Origin: Plasmopara viticola
Lineage: Eukaryota; Oomycota; Peronosporomycetes; Peronosporales; Peronosporaceae
Direction: 5' to 3'
Assembly (NCBI GenBank): GCA_001695595.3
Contig: MBPM02000025.1
Span: forward strand, 62,001-126,000
Length of the DNA stretch: 64,000 nt
Shown one piece after another: positions 10,323-22,351 of the stretch. A program made the position numbers and the translations under genes. Under the pieces are notes generated by a model. That model was not told the origin of the DNA and made no database searches. It saw only the letters and a program-made list of their open reading frames with translations. How positions within the stretch are numbered: position 1 is the first letter of the stretch; each line of letters begins with the position of its first letter.

Positions 10323-10652
10323 GCTTCTGAAAAGGTTGGGGTGACGCCCTCCTTCCAAGCGCGGGGGCTAAATGCTCGCGCGCTTCGGGCAGGTGCACTC
10401 GGGCATCTGCAGGGCTCTAACGAGTCTCACCCTTGACGCGACGGTCTCTAGCATCGTGGTGTCACCTGGGCTCTTACCAAGTCAGAAATAAACAAAATAG
10501 TGGAGGACCTTCACGACATCGGTGCTGGCTGCACTGCCCGCCGAACGAGACCCGACGTATGCGGACACCACTCTATGCCGTGGACAAGCTAGACTGAGCC
10601 TAGCACGTGCATAACTTGGCAACGCGATAACGTATTACAATACAATACAATA
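10323..10652 (+). mobile_element. SINE-like retroposon, copy A
   Basis: A 330-base unit starting GCTTCTGAAAAGGTTGGGG and ending in a pentamer tail (ATACA repeats). It is flanked by a perfect 12-base duplication, CAAAGCCTCTGA, at 10311-10322 and 10653-10664. Two further copies occur at 22012-22342 and 35484-35805. There is no ORF of its own, a fixed 5' end, a variable short-repeat tail and variable-length target duplications; this is the signature of a non-autonomous retroposon mobilised by a LINE. I could not see convincing RNA polymerase III A and B boxes, so its origin (tRNA, other RNA, or a LINE 3' end) is open. Confidence 0.8.
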
Positions 10653-11401
10653 CAAAGCCTCTGACTCTGCTCTGAACTCTTTAACTATTTCCATTTCCTT
10701 GGGTGCGAAAGATGATACTTGTTACCAAGTACCTTCTAGGTCAAGAACGAATCAGCCTGCAAATGACTCGATAAAACAAACAAACAAGAGCTTTAAGTTG
10801 TAATGAAAATTGATGGCTATCGGCTGCAAAAGCTCGTATGCTCGACGAATCTAGAAGCTGTTGCTTCTTCACAGAGCAAAGCAGACCTGGAAATAAATTG
10901 CATGGACAACAAATGTTGGCGGTTTCAATCAGACAATGCCGAGCAAAATGGTGGTTTTGGTCCTTGCTGAAGCAATAGATTTTAGCAAAACATTACCCTT
11001 TGAACAACGAGGACGATGTTATGACAGATGGTGAAGACAAACTGGCCACATAGTGCCAAACAGTTCGGTCTTTTGAAATGGAAACTCGATAGGCTCTTAA
11101 TTTGCAATCAGAGGCAAGATAACCGAAAAGAACTTCTACGAGTAGGAGTATTACAGTGCACGCGTAAGGAAATGAAATGACAGCTCAAACAGCCGTCAAC
11201 ATTCTTTTGTATGCCTTCAAACACTATATTGATATTTAGCGGGGGTATTTAACAATGAAACCTTTCTTTCCTCTACTAGTGTAATGTGTAAAATGCTGAT
11301 TAAAATTAATTAAAGAGCAGCATATATAAGACTCGCAATACCGCACAAGACGCCCCAAATTTTGGTAATTGTCGCCTTTTCATAATCTAAATCTTTTTTC
11401 A

Positions 11402-11590
11402 GGTTGCGTTCGATTAAAGGCTGTAGGCGTACCCGAATACGTGGAGGTTAGTAGCACCGAAAAGCTTAAATTACACAGTACACCCAAACTGCCAATAAAA
11501 ATCGAAAAACCTTCGATCAACATCAGTGTCACCTTGCGTTGGGCTACCGAAGCTCCGCCGAGAAAAGCAGGTGACACCGAGGATCGTTGA
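11402..11590 (+). pseudogene. Possible orphan 3' exon, product unknown
   Basis: A pyrimidine-rich tract ending in TTTTTTCAG (to 11401) looks like a splice acceptor. The frame after it runs 62 codons to TGA at 11588-11590 with a plausible composition, including VGVPEYVEVSSTEKLKL and INISVTLRWATEAPPRK. No upstream exon with a matching donor and ATG is visible. It may be the last exon of a lost gene or chance. I do not recognise the sequence. Confidence 0.25.
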
Positions 11591-12057
11591 TATAAAACAG
11601 AGTAAGCGGTACTCCTGCCACGCATATACATCCTTCGACGTTATATATTAAAGTGTCATTCTGTAAATCTTCTCATTCCATTCCGCCTGAGTGTTATGGA
11701 CATTATTATTTGCTGCTTACACAGCCTTCTGAAGGGACATTTGTTGTACACGAAGCACGTCCGTCTGAGCCGCGCTCATGCACAGTTTGTTTACAAATAC
11801 AATAACTGCAACCTTCGTGTAGAGAGATCTAATGCGCACAGAGTCCTTAGCTTTTGGACAAATTCTACCATTTTCTTCTTACATTGGGTACAAAAAACCT
11901 TGTCCTCACACGGTACGCTTAATTGCATGGTAAAAACATCGACGTCCATGCTAAATTTGTATAAGAAATGCCACCTCATGTAAGTACCAAGTGGTATTTA
12001 CAGGTAAGTATATTTTTGCGTGTTTTTCTAGGCTCTGAGATGACCCTGTTAACTCTA

Positions 12058-12128
12058 TGTTCCTCTGTCCGCAACAAGGCAGAATTTATGATCATTTCGA
12101 CCTCTCTGACCCAGAGCACGTCACTACA
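12058..12128 (+). repeat. Dispersed repeat with the STSLT motif, short copy
   Basis: TTCGACCTCTCTGACCCAGAGC here matches similar stretches at about 45012 and 48938, and the bases before it also align (the GTTCCTC...CAACAAGGCAGA region with TTGTTGC...ATAAGGCAGA near 48900). The plus-strand frame reads ISTSLT and then diverges, probably after a one-base loss. This is the shortest of three copies. Confidence 0.4.
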
Positions 12129-15100
12129 CCTCGACCATAACAAATTTTCATACTTAACGTGAATGAGTTCACTTCGGACGAGACATTCAGTTTTTAGCGC
12201 TGGTGTCATCAACACAAACGACTTCGTCATCTTCTGTTAAATGTGTTCCAACATAATGTATCTAAGTTTATGGACACTTTAAGACGTGCACTAAGAGCTA
12301 CGGGGTGTTGTGAAACCAACTATTATGCTCATGCGAGGCCAAGTAGGACTGGCCGATAATTCAGCTCGATTTGCATGCCCGAGGCAGCTGAGCATCGTGT
12401 GCATGTTCACAAACAATTAGCTTTATCGATTTGAATTGGCTGCAAGTGTTACCAGGTGCAGTGGTGTTGCTATTAAAATTTGCGTAGAAGTGACGTGAGC
12501 TTAGGTCTCTTTTCTAGATTTGAAGCGCGGCAGCATAGCGGATTGGATCATATCATTGCCTGATTATACAATACTTTGGGTCATTGTTGTCACTCAAATC
12601 AACATCCTGGCTATAATGATCCACTGAGTCGAGCCTTACGACAATTGTATTCACGCGATCGACTTCAGGCTTAGCACGTCTTTATATAAAAGTAAGAAAT
12701 TACGGTAATCATATAGAAGAGGTCTTGAAGTATAGTGGCTTTTGAAGTTTGAAATGCACCCCATCGGTTTACATACCGATTTGCATAATATTTCAGCTCG
12801 AAGGAAACAGAATTGATATAGCTTCTTCCTACACTACAGACAAAGCTATAGTGCATATTTAATATTATAGTAGGGTCGAAATCGTACGAAGAGAATAACT
12901 TTTTAAAGTGCATTCTATTTTTGCACACGTCGACTATCGTAAGACCAGGGATAATAGGTAGTTATTTACCGCAAAAGAAGATAGTCTTTCTGCATGTTTT
13001 CTCTTTGCAAGGTGCTGTGTGACTCTGGGCGATTATACTGGTAAACAAAGTTGCTACACCCTTGAACAATTTCAACATTCTCATGAATAGGGATAGCGAA
13101 TGTCGATGACCTTGATTCGCATTTAAGTCTATATTTCTTTGACCAACGCGATTGAACCTTGATTGCCTACGTCAATGCTGACAGATTTTGGTATCGTGCT
13201 AACCTTACGCCTCCACGAGGGTAGATTAACTACCTGAACCCACACAAAGCCTTCAAGATGGATAAAAATACAGATTTGCATGTGTCGGGCGTGATATTCG
13301 CAATGCTAGGACGACTTTTTAAAATAATTATTCTTAAGGAAGTGACTTTATCCGCAGTCTCTCCACTGCTAAGCATTTAAAAAGCTCATGTCGTTCGATA
13401 TCTACAAGCAATATCTATGCCTGATGAACACAAGCTCAGAGCTTCGGCAGTGGCGCCAATCAAAGCTTGAAGAAAAGTGAGCTTTTACTACTGAGCAAAG
13501 GTGATAAAAATAGTCACTAAAGCGGCTATGTATTTGAAGGTTTAGGATATGGCTACTTCAACAGCGTTTGCCTGAGAAGCCAGACTAAAAATTGGTCACA
13601 CACCCGAAATTTTTTTTACCGGTATACTTTGTGTCCTAGAAGCACCCAAACGAAAAGCTGATAGCAACGTGTCATTCGAATTCAACCGCAAACAAAGTGT
13701 GTTTTATAAAAGTGTTTTCGACCAAGAGGAATGGATGATTTTAATAATTAAGACAGCACTCCCGAACAAGTTGAGGTAAATAGGTTTCATGGACGGACTC
13801 TGCCTCACATTCATCTCTTCAAGAAGCAGGTCTTGACAATGGATGGGTGCTTCGAAGCGAAGTACAGGCTCGGTTAAATGAATCGCTTTGAAAACATGTT
13901 TTCTGTTCAGAGTATTGGTTTTTTGAGCTCGCTTTCTCAGTTCTAGTATCGATAGACCTTAGTGCTGCCGAGCAAAGCGGCATCCGCTACTTTGGCTACG
14001 GTAGAAAAAGCCACATGATTCGTGTAGGCTCTAAAAGGGTTCGATGGAGTGAAAACTTTCGTATTGAATAATGGATTGGAAAGTTTGCAAAGGGAAGCCG
14101 CATCATCAGACTCGGACAACCGCTGGTGGCTTTGAGGGACAAGGTCCTAATGAATCTATGTTCACATATTGGGTGTATGTAATCCACACTATAGAAGCTT
14201 AGCCTCTGAGTGCTTAGTGGCCATTGCAGGAAGAAGCAACTGCAGTGGATTGTTGGCTGTACACACATGTGTTCGAAAGTACAAAGATCTATTTTGGGTA
14301 GACTTTGGCGCATTGCAAGATTTTGACACGGTTGTATATAAAAAATCGATTTGCTGATACTATTAGAGAGCGGGATTATACAACATCTAGCTCGGCTGAG
14401 TAATGGATATTTTTATTGACGTCATCAAGATTGCAAACGACCTGGCTGCGATGTTTAGATCAGAGTCCTTTTTGTCCATGACATTGAAGTAAGTATAACT
14501 TGATCGTGGGCTAAATAAGCACGAGCACACAATAACTTGGTGGGGCAAGGCCGTAGGTTTTTGTGGCCTACTTGTGCGCACCCCCACAAACGACATAGCT
14601 TTGGGGAGTCATGCTTTAACTTTAATTGTAATTACAACTTCTTGCAAGAAGACGGATGGACAAGTATACACCCGAGCTAGATTTGAGCGGTATAGAAGGT
14701 GCTGATTTCTTTTAACAGGTTACCGTGGCAACGTCCTCCAAGCCTTCCTTAGCGGATAGCCAAGTTCTGCTCGTAGCACTGACTGCCGACGACACTAGAG
14801 ACAGCGTTCTAGGTTTATCAATCATATGGGTATTATGATGCAACCATTTGTAGGTAGAAAAGTTTCGCAAGACACAGTGGATAACATAGCTATACGAGTG
14901 GGTCACAAAGTATCGCAAAACGCAACTACCTGCCCAACTCTACACGACGAGAGCGGGAAGGCAATAAGCAATCGAGCATTTGATTGCCACGTGACTGATA
15001 ATATACCAAATCCAACTGATCGCCGTTTCGAGAAATATGCCTTAACTGCAGGTATAGACAGAGGTGTCGGAGAAAACAAACTTGAAAAAGCTCGAATGCA

Positions 15101-18100
15101 CTCTTGGCTAAATATATGGTCTTTTAAGAATTGGACTCCTATTTAGCGTTTCAAGTCCTTCCTTTTTCAAGAAAGATGTCTTGGATCAGTCTGATAAGCA
15201 GCAAACATCATGCCATTACTCAAACATCCCCAAGTATCTTTAAATACTTGATCTTTTCTTTAAAAAGTTTAACGTGCAAGTTTTGAAAAAATTATCATGC
15301 AGTCTTGAATACTTACCGAAAAGAGGTCATAAAGTCGCCGAATTTTGTGTCATGAACGAATTGCTGTGTCGCAAGGCAGCGATCACTACCACGTGAGAAG
15401 TGTTAGCCGACTAATCCTTCTTCGTAAAAGGCAGGAAATGGCATGGTGCGGTAGTCAGAAACTCAACAACTTCTGTGCTCGAATCCTGAACGAAAGTGAC
15501 GACTAAATTATACTTTCAGTAGACCGAACTGCGCAAAGTTACATGCTTGTATACATGTACCAATGATAAATGTTTGGTTTAAAATACTTTCGGATGTACG
15601 TTGTACAGCAGGCTTGAAGGTTATTGAGTAAGTCGGGTATACCGTTCACGGCGGAAAGTGCGTCAGCGGTACGCTTAAATGACACCATATAATCCATCAG
15701 ACGCCCAGACGACATTTGACAGCTTGGTAACCAATTGCTTTTACTATTACAGGCATTTGCCCAATTATATTTTTGCACTTTTTTTGTCTGTAGCCGCTTT
15801 TAAGAAAATCAATCAGCACGAAAGGCCCATTCAAGCAGGCTTTTGGCCAGTTAACGTTATGTCAGCATTGACGAATGTGTCTTTGCGGTGGAAAAGAAAA
15901 AAGGCACTGGGCTCTTTGTAAGAAGCCATAGATCTCAAGTGGTCCCCAAGAGACTGAAAGTAGTTTCGGCTTGAGGAAGCTTTTTGGATCAGCCAGCTAT
16001 CTTTACGGATACAGCACTAGCTCTGCGGGTCCTGCGAAGAACGGATATCAATTGGTACTAAGTGAGGAAGCACTATGATTTGTGCGACAGCTTCTAGAAA
16101 GGTCGTGAGCAGGCGCTAACCTTTTCTTTGCCGTAGAAAAATGTGTCGTTTAGTGTCGCTTTAGACGCTTTCGATTATGCCGTTTGCTGCGCATTATTGT
16201 AACTCAATTAGGATGACTTTGGGCAAATCATCCATTCCAGTCTAGGCAGCCAAAATTTGTCGAACAGAGCTTACCCACTTAGTATAAGGGGTACTTGTAA
16301 TATACACACACACTTGTGAAACTCTGAGTGTATTATCGAAGATTTTGGTTCTTTTTGTCGATTCAGGCGATAAATACGCTATACTCCTTATATGCAACTG
16401 TATGAAGGCTGACATTCTATGCGAAGTATAATGAATAACAAATCATAACTCAATTCGAACTGGATCGGTTTTGAAGATTTGAGCTTGACAAACTCTTTCT
16501 ACCTGTCGATTTACTTTTGCAGAGCCCTTACTATGAGGTGGTCCATATCAGCGAATTTGTAAGCTCTATCAATGACAGGATTCACCTAGCATATAAGTGG
16601 ATACCGGTCATGAGCCATATATGGCATTTTACAGCATCAAAGGCAATTGCTTACCCTTTGACCGTGATCACTGTTGCATCAATATGAGTGGTAGACAGTC
16701 CGCTCAATTTCAGAATAAAGCTAAATTTTCTGATCCGAAATCTTGTTTCGAATGACGAATATCTAAAATATCTATACTATAAATTTCTTATGATGATCCA
16801 AGAAGCGATCTTATGTGTGGAGAAAAATGTATTTCTCCGTCTCCGCATTTCCCAAATACACAATTGGGTGGTCAAGTTTGCGAGGATCTGTGAGATCTGA
16901 CAATCGATCAAACCCGCACCTCACGCGTCGGTTCCTTAACAGAGCCTACCAATATTGGCGAGCTGCATAAATTTTTAAAGTCCGACTTTGTGATTGACTG
17001 CGACAGTTGGTGCCAAAAAGACATGGTGGTAATTGTGTCCGCTGAAGCAAGATGGTGGATTTGGCTCTAGCATTTGGGACAGCTTATAATTACGGCACAT
17101 GGCTTTCCGGACTTGATGGAAGTGTGAGTCTAGCTTTCTTACAAAAACAGTAATTTGACTCTGTAAAAGGTCGGCTGATTATAATTAATAGAGAAAGGGA
17201 TGCTATTGCATCCGACAAAAGGTTCTCTCAGATAGTAAAAGTAGCAAATTTTAATGTCTGTTGGAGGTCCGTAATTACATAAATTACCGCTTGAACGGGT
17301 ACTTTTGATTTCAAAGCAAAGAAGAAATCTGTTTCGTTGGTTTTTTATAGCCCCGTAAATACATTGGTCGATGTACCCCATCGATCTTTCAAAGACGTTC
17401 TTACCGCACCCAGCACTATCTGTGGGGCTTTTTAAAGGAGATTTGAGCCTCGGTACTTTAAACCTCATCTGAGCCCTAAGGTGCCACTCGGGGCGTTGTC
17501 ATTGCGGTTAGAATTGTACGGGTGGCCAAATGGCAAATGGTTGTACCACATGATATTGTAGGTCCGAGTAGCCATTCGATTGTGTGCTTTGAACGCCTTA
17601 GGCTCACTGCAAAGAAAGTCGATTCGGGACAGTTCGAAGAGTCTGTAGACTATCTTGCCTTGAGATGCGCGGCAATCTATCGACTGTGCAGTTCTTAGAT
17701 TACGTGGTCGAATGAATCCATTTCTTCCATAATGTTTCAGGATTACCCAAAAAATGCGATTCTGATGACATTTCGAAGCGTGTTGCTGCGTACAAATTAG
17801 GCTCGAGGATAGGAATCAAGGGGCCTCCACCAAAGTTGCCAAAATCAGTATCACGTCAATGTGACGCTGTAGTGAATCAGAGGTGTTGTCATGGGTGCTA
17901 CAAGCTTCTTGCGCAATGGATTGGCTGTCATGCACTACAGATCTCATGGGAGCCGATTACGCGACTCCAACACGATTGCTAGAGCTTCTGCTATTTAAAT
18001 CCGACCCAGCGGAGCTCTGCATGTAATTCGTAGAATTTCATCTTGCGCCGGATATTGTAAGAGATCGTGCTCGAAATTTATGCTCCTGCTGGGGTTTACA

Positions 18101-18299
18101 ATGAAGCACCCCCTTACATGAGAAAATCCTGGGACACACTTGTCTTACGGCTTCTCACACCATTTAAAAATCTTTTGAGATTTGATGAAGAAGATGCACG
18201 CGCACAATCACTGTAAGTTCGTTTAAACGATGCTTCCTCTCAAGCTAACTGACCCCCATGAAAGTCTTGCAAGGAGTAGCCTTTAAACGGGGCCTTGCT

Positions 18300-19088
18300 G
18301 CGCGCAATGCAAATTAGCATAAGGCTCGACGCTATGGCCTGCATTGATCGAATGGTACCCATTCGGAAGGTCCTCCTCTATCTCTCTCGACCCGTTATTA
18401 AAATAATGGGTAGACTTGGCAACTTGCGTCGGTATTTGGTAGTGAGCGATTCACGTAGCTCCTCATACACTGCGTTAGTGACCTCAGCCACTGGTCCACC
18501 CAAGAGACATATTTCGAAGGTTATTATCCAATCCTCTTTTCTTAGCTGCAGTGACACCATTAACAAGGGTGTCTTTGGTTGGGTTTTTGTTAACGGAATG
18601 TTCTGTTCTTCTTGTATGACCAGTACGTCTTACTACAAGATCAACACCTTTAGAGCGTAACTACGGGTGGCGAGGCTACTTCGACATCGTTGTCATAATC
18701 CCGAGGCTGTAATGCAGCAGCCCTTCCAGGCGAAGAGCCAGTGAGTGATCGTGATAGTTGCGTCCGAATTTTCGACCACCAGGTAGAGTAGAGCAGTAGG
18801 CGCGCGTTTCCCGTCGCAGTGAAGGTGGAGGCTTCCAGATCCTTCCTTTTCCAAAAAGTCCCCCTGGCAGACGAACCTTAGCGCCCGCAGGATCACTTCT
18901 TTATTAGAAGGCATTGCAAAAGCATGTTTTGTAGGCGCAGCCTTTATTGCTGGCACAGCCTTAGACGCAGACCCTGATTTTGGTGCAGTGGCACCTGTGG
19001 AAGTCAAATCATCTTTCTTCTGCTTTAGCTTGGTCATTGTGAAACGACCCAATTGTCGGTCAATCCTCTTTGCTGACTGTCTGGCCAT
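18300..19088 (-). pseudogene. Unidentified coding relic, related to 33.6-33.8 kb
   Basis: The minus-strand frame 19088-18693 encodes 131 residues, with a Lys/Ala/Pro-rich part (KSGSASKAVPAIKAAPTK) and a more ordered part (ALRFVCQGDFLEKEG). After stops and shifts, the minus strand near 18500 reads GPVAEVTNAVYEELRESLTT. That stretch aligns with DPVAEVTNAATEGSCESTTV near 33700 on the plus strand. Two diverged copies suggest a dispersed element or decayed gene family. I do not recognise the protein; a retroelement gag is one possibility. Confidence 0.35.
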
Positions 19089-19109
19089 CTATATGACACT
19101 TTTCCGCAT

Positions 19110-19780
19110 ACATCTTAAAGTGATGGATGCTACTATATCTCCCTATTTAACAAAACTTTAGTGTTAGTGGGAATGTTAGCAAACTTAGTACTCTGCAGAA
19201 ATGGGAATTGATTTACCCATTCCCCAATTGCAGAGTCAGATTAGTGCATATACAGAATTGTAGGAGAAGAATAAGCGTTGTGTCAAGAAAAAATCAGTCT
19301 TTGAATTTTAGTTCGCTAAATTGACTGAGTAAATGGATTTATCTTTGTGGCTTAATTTGTAGCCAGTTTTTCAGGTTTTGAAATTCCGGTAGATCATTAG
19401 TGAGAAATTTATTATCATCCACCATTATTTAGTGGTTACATATTTATACACACACTTCACTTTTTAATTGACACTAAGTAATGATCGTGCACTTTTTAAT
19501 CGCGCTTCCAAAGCGAAAATCGCAATTCAGATTGAGAAGTGTCAGTTGTTTGATGCCAGCTAACGTCAAACCCGGATTTATTTCACCAATCTGCAAGATT
19601 ACTGACGAGAATCGCAAGCAACGACCAAGTCATAGGTAAAATACTGCTTATTAGACTGTGACTATCTTGGCCTAAGCTGACAATTCAGCTTTCGGATTGG
19701 CACCTTTACGAAGCGGTTAACACAGGAAATAATCACCGTCTTCCACCTGTCGACCTCTTAACTCGGGGCACAGCCTTTTG
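19110..19780. other. Non-coding, downstream of the secreted-protein pseudogene
   Basis: No gene is recognised. The part nearest 19780 still matches the DNA just after the intact paralogue (TGTGCCCCGAGTTAAGAGG here on the minus strand against AGTGCCCCGAATTGAGAGG near 32650), so the duplication extended beyond the stop codon. Confidence 0.6.
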
Positions 19781-20908
19781 TTCGGAGGATTGAGCATGGT
19801 TCTCCTCATAGACTAGTTCACCATTCGTCGACATTGCAGGCACGGGCTTGTCGTAGTCACTCGACAGCACACTGCCAGTCTTCGTATAACATTAAAAGTG
19901 GATTCTGGATCGTGGGCATGGACTGCATGTTCACTAAACTTGAAATCTTGATTGAAAGTGGTTGCTTCTCCTGGTCCAAACCACGATCAAAGGTGTGTCA
20001 ACCAGGAAAGTGCCCTCCGATGCGCCATAAAAGAGGAAAGAGTCCTTCGCAGTCTCAAGCCTTTGCTGATCACCATTGTCGAAGTCCTTCTCGCTTGTCT
20101 TTCCAATGTCTTCCGTTGAGATTAGGTCGGCGGAGTATCGGTTAAATAGCCACGGCAGCCCTTCAGCAAGAAAGGCATCAGCATTTGGAACTTGTGTCTT
20201 CAGCAGCTCAACAAATAAGCTCTGCAAATCGTCCTTCTTGCTTCCACAGTCCTCGTCCATTGGCAAGTCCTCCATGTACGAATCCTGAGTTGCGTCATCG
20301 TCGGGGAGAGCCCCTTGCCTTGACAAGTAATCATTGCTTTAATAACTGTCGCGAGTGTTGACTATTCCTCCGTTCAAATTCATATCTTCACCTACTTCAG
20401 CATATCGGTTAGATAACAACGATAAACCATCAGCTCGAGAGGTACCAGCATCCGCGACTTGCGATTGATAAAAAAAATTGAGAAATCTTTGCACATTTTT
20501 TTCGTCTTACTGGCGAACTTTTTGTCCAACGAAAAGTCTTTCGAAATCGTGCTCAATGGAGCAGCGTCATTGACGGTAGGATCCTGGACATCTTTTTGCC
20601 ATGACACATCATTCTTGCTCGACTCTCCACTGGTGGTATCAATCTCGTCAGCTCTGTTAAAGTTGCGGTCAGAAAGCTTCGATAGAGCAAAGGTGTGAGT
20701 GTTGTCAGCTTTTAAGTCTCGCGTCTTTTCAGAGGTGTCAAGGACATTCTGCAACCTTGTCATTGCTCTGAATAAGGCCGAGTGAGTCTGGAACCGCCTT
20801 GTCACTTGTACTGGCGTACAAGCCCGACGAACGCAGGTACGTTAGGCTGCCAGCGCTTGCAGCATTTGCAGCGATGGCTGCTAAAACGAGGTCAGAAGCA
20901 ATCTTCAT
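19781..20908 (-). pseudogene. Broken paralogue of the 406-residue predicted secreted protein
   Basis: The minus strand from the ATG at 20906-20908 reads MKIASDLVLAAIAANAAS and then follows the protein at 31421-32641 closely, in three frames. One lesion is clear: 20 bases (present at 31592-31611) are missing after SNDKV, which shifts the frame before LQNVLDTSEK. Further shifts and a TAA occur between about 20480 and 20330. A third frame resumes with DDDATQDSYMEDLPMDED. The signal-peptide Ala/Asn run is shorter than in the intact copy. The region where the intact gene has TGA now reads GAAC, so the stop is lost too. It is called a pseudogene, inverted with respect to the intact gene and about 10.5 kb from it. 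Confidence 0.9.
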
Positions 20909-21180
20909 TCTTTTGTTGATACAGATAGATACTGCGCCTGGATTTGAAAAATAAAGAATCATTGACTCGTAGATGTGACAGAGATTTACTCGAGACGCTG
21001 CAGCTCGACTACCATGTCGAATCAAGCGAGAGCAAACCTATCTTTGATTGTTTCACAATATATCATGGATCGGCTGAGGTTGATGTCACAGTAGTGCTAT
21101 CAAGCCAAGTAGTATTACCAGATCCGAGAGATCCACTGCTTCGAAAATCGACACTCTAATTTGGGCCAAAATAGTATCAT
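20909..21180 (-). repeat. Duplicated 5' flank of the secreted-protein pseudogene
   Basis: Upstream of the pseudogene start, similarity to 31180-31420 continues. Both copies share GGCGCAGTATCTAT before the ATG, the CGACATGGTAGTC stretch, GATAGGTTTGCTCT and TCAACCTCAGCC. The duplication therefore carried the promoter. In this copy the initiator-like sequence reads ATGATTCTTTATTTTTC instead of ATCATTCTTCAATTTTC. Confidence 0.75.
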
Positions 21181-22002
21181 ACATGACCGATTACCTTCAC
21201 TCCATGACATCTCATCAAGTTTTCGTCCTAGGTGTCGCTTGATACTAGCACTTCGAAGAAAGTTTAATTCGCACAAACCGAAAATTAATTCAAAGCCACA
21301 ATATTGCAAATTGTATATGCAAATGCATTATCAAAGATACGACCTAAGAGGCACAATTAAATATACAAATATACGAAAAAAGAGATGACACCCAAAAAGG
21401 ACGCATACTCAGGTTGAAGTCGCGCACATGCACCGTGTATTTTGAGTTTTTAAAGCTTGAAAAATGCTAAAGCACACAATTTGCTTGTCTAAGTAACGCG
21501 CTAAATTAAAGTCTCTACCGAAATTCTGGGTGACCGCTCTTTAATATGGAGCGCGCCCCTCGAGTCATAAGGTCTTCGACTAATGCAGCGAGAATATTTG
21601 GCATACTGGCGAATGAGTTGGCCGGTGCGGAAAGTGGTGCTGGCGCCACTGATTGAATGCTCCACTAATCAGTGTGGTGTGTTGGGTGAAACGAATTTCC
21701 TCATGGAAAAACTTGTCAAATTTATTACCTACTTATTATTATATAGTTAGAACTACAAAGCTGCACTTTAGTATGTAGACAACCTTTGTAATATTGGCAA
21801 ACTCTACAAAATAGATACGCCGTTCAGTCAGCGGTGCAAATCGACCATCAGCGGCAGAATTCATGCACTTGCGTGTATATTGGCTGATTTGCATGTCACT
21901 TTATTTTATGCGTTTGGCAGGACACTTGCTCGTCTTCTTATATCTTATGGTCTGGGATAGGTACTGTATCAGTGACACGTAGCGGTATATATAGATACAC
22001 AT
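21181..22002. other. Non-coding stretch
   Basis: No gene or element is recognised. The sequence is AT-rich and has only short ORFs. Confidence 0.5.
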
Positions 22003-22011
22003 AAGGTATAA

Positions 22012-22342
22012 GCTTACGAAAAGGGTGGGGTGACACCCTCCTTCCAAGCGCGGGGGCTAAATGCTCGCGCGCTTCGGGCCGGTGCTCTCGGGCAACTGCA
22101 GGTCTCTAACGAGTCTCACCCTCGTCGCGGCGGTCTCCAGCACCGGGCGCCACCTGGGCTCCTACCAAGTCAGAGCTAAGCAAATTAATGGAAGCCCTCA
22201 CGACCTCGGTGCTGGCTGCACTGCCCGCCGAACGAGACCCGACGTATGCGGACATCACTCTATGCCGTGGACTAGCCAGATTGAGCCTAGCACGTGCATA
22301 ACTTGGCAACGCGATAACGTAATACATTACATTACATTACAC
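22012..22342 (+). mobile_element. SINE-like retroposon, copy B
   Basis: This has the same unit as 10323-10652, starting GCTTACGAAAAGGGTGGGG and ending in TTACA pentamers. It is flanked by AAGGTATAA at 22003-22011 and 22343-22351. Overall similarity to copy A is high along its whole length, but the tail pentamer differs (TTACA here, ATACA in copy A). On the minus strand a 73-codon ORF crosses it, which I treat as chance. Confidence 0.8.
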
Positions 22343-22351
22343 AAGGTATAA

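Larger units (their letters stand above)
10665..18270. other. Degenerate non-coding stretch
   Basis: About 7.6 kb without a convincing gene. A possible orphan exon (11402-11590) and a short dispersed repeat (about 12058-12120) are listed separately. The remaining ORFs are short and have no recognisable motif. Confidence 0.5.

Noticed and set aside
22106..22327. 73-codon minus-strand ORF inside SINE-like copy B
   Set aside because: The frame is not kept open in all three copies, and the unit otherwise behaves as a non-coding retroposon.
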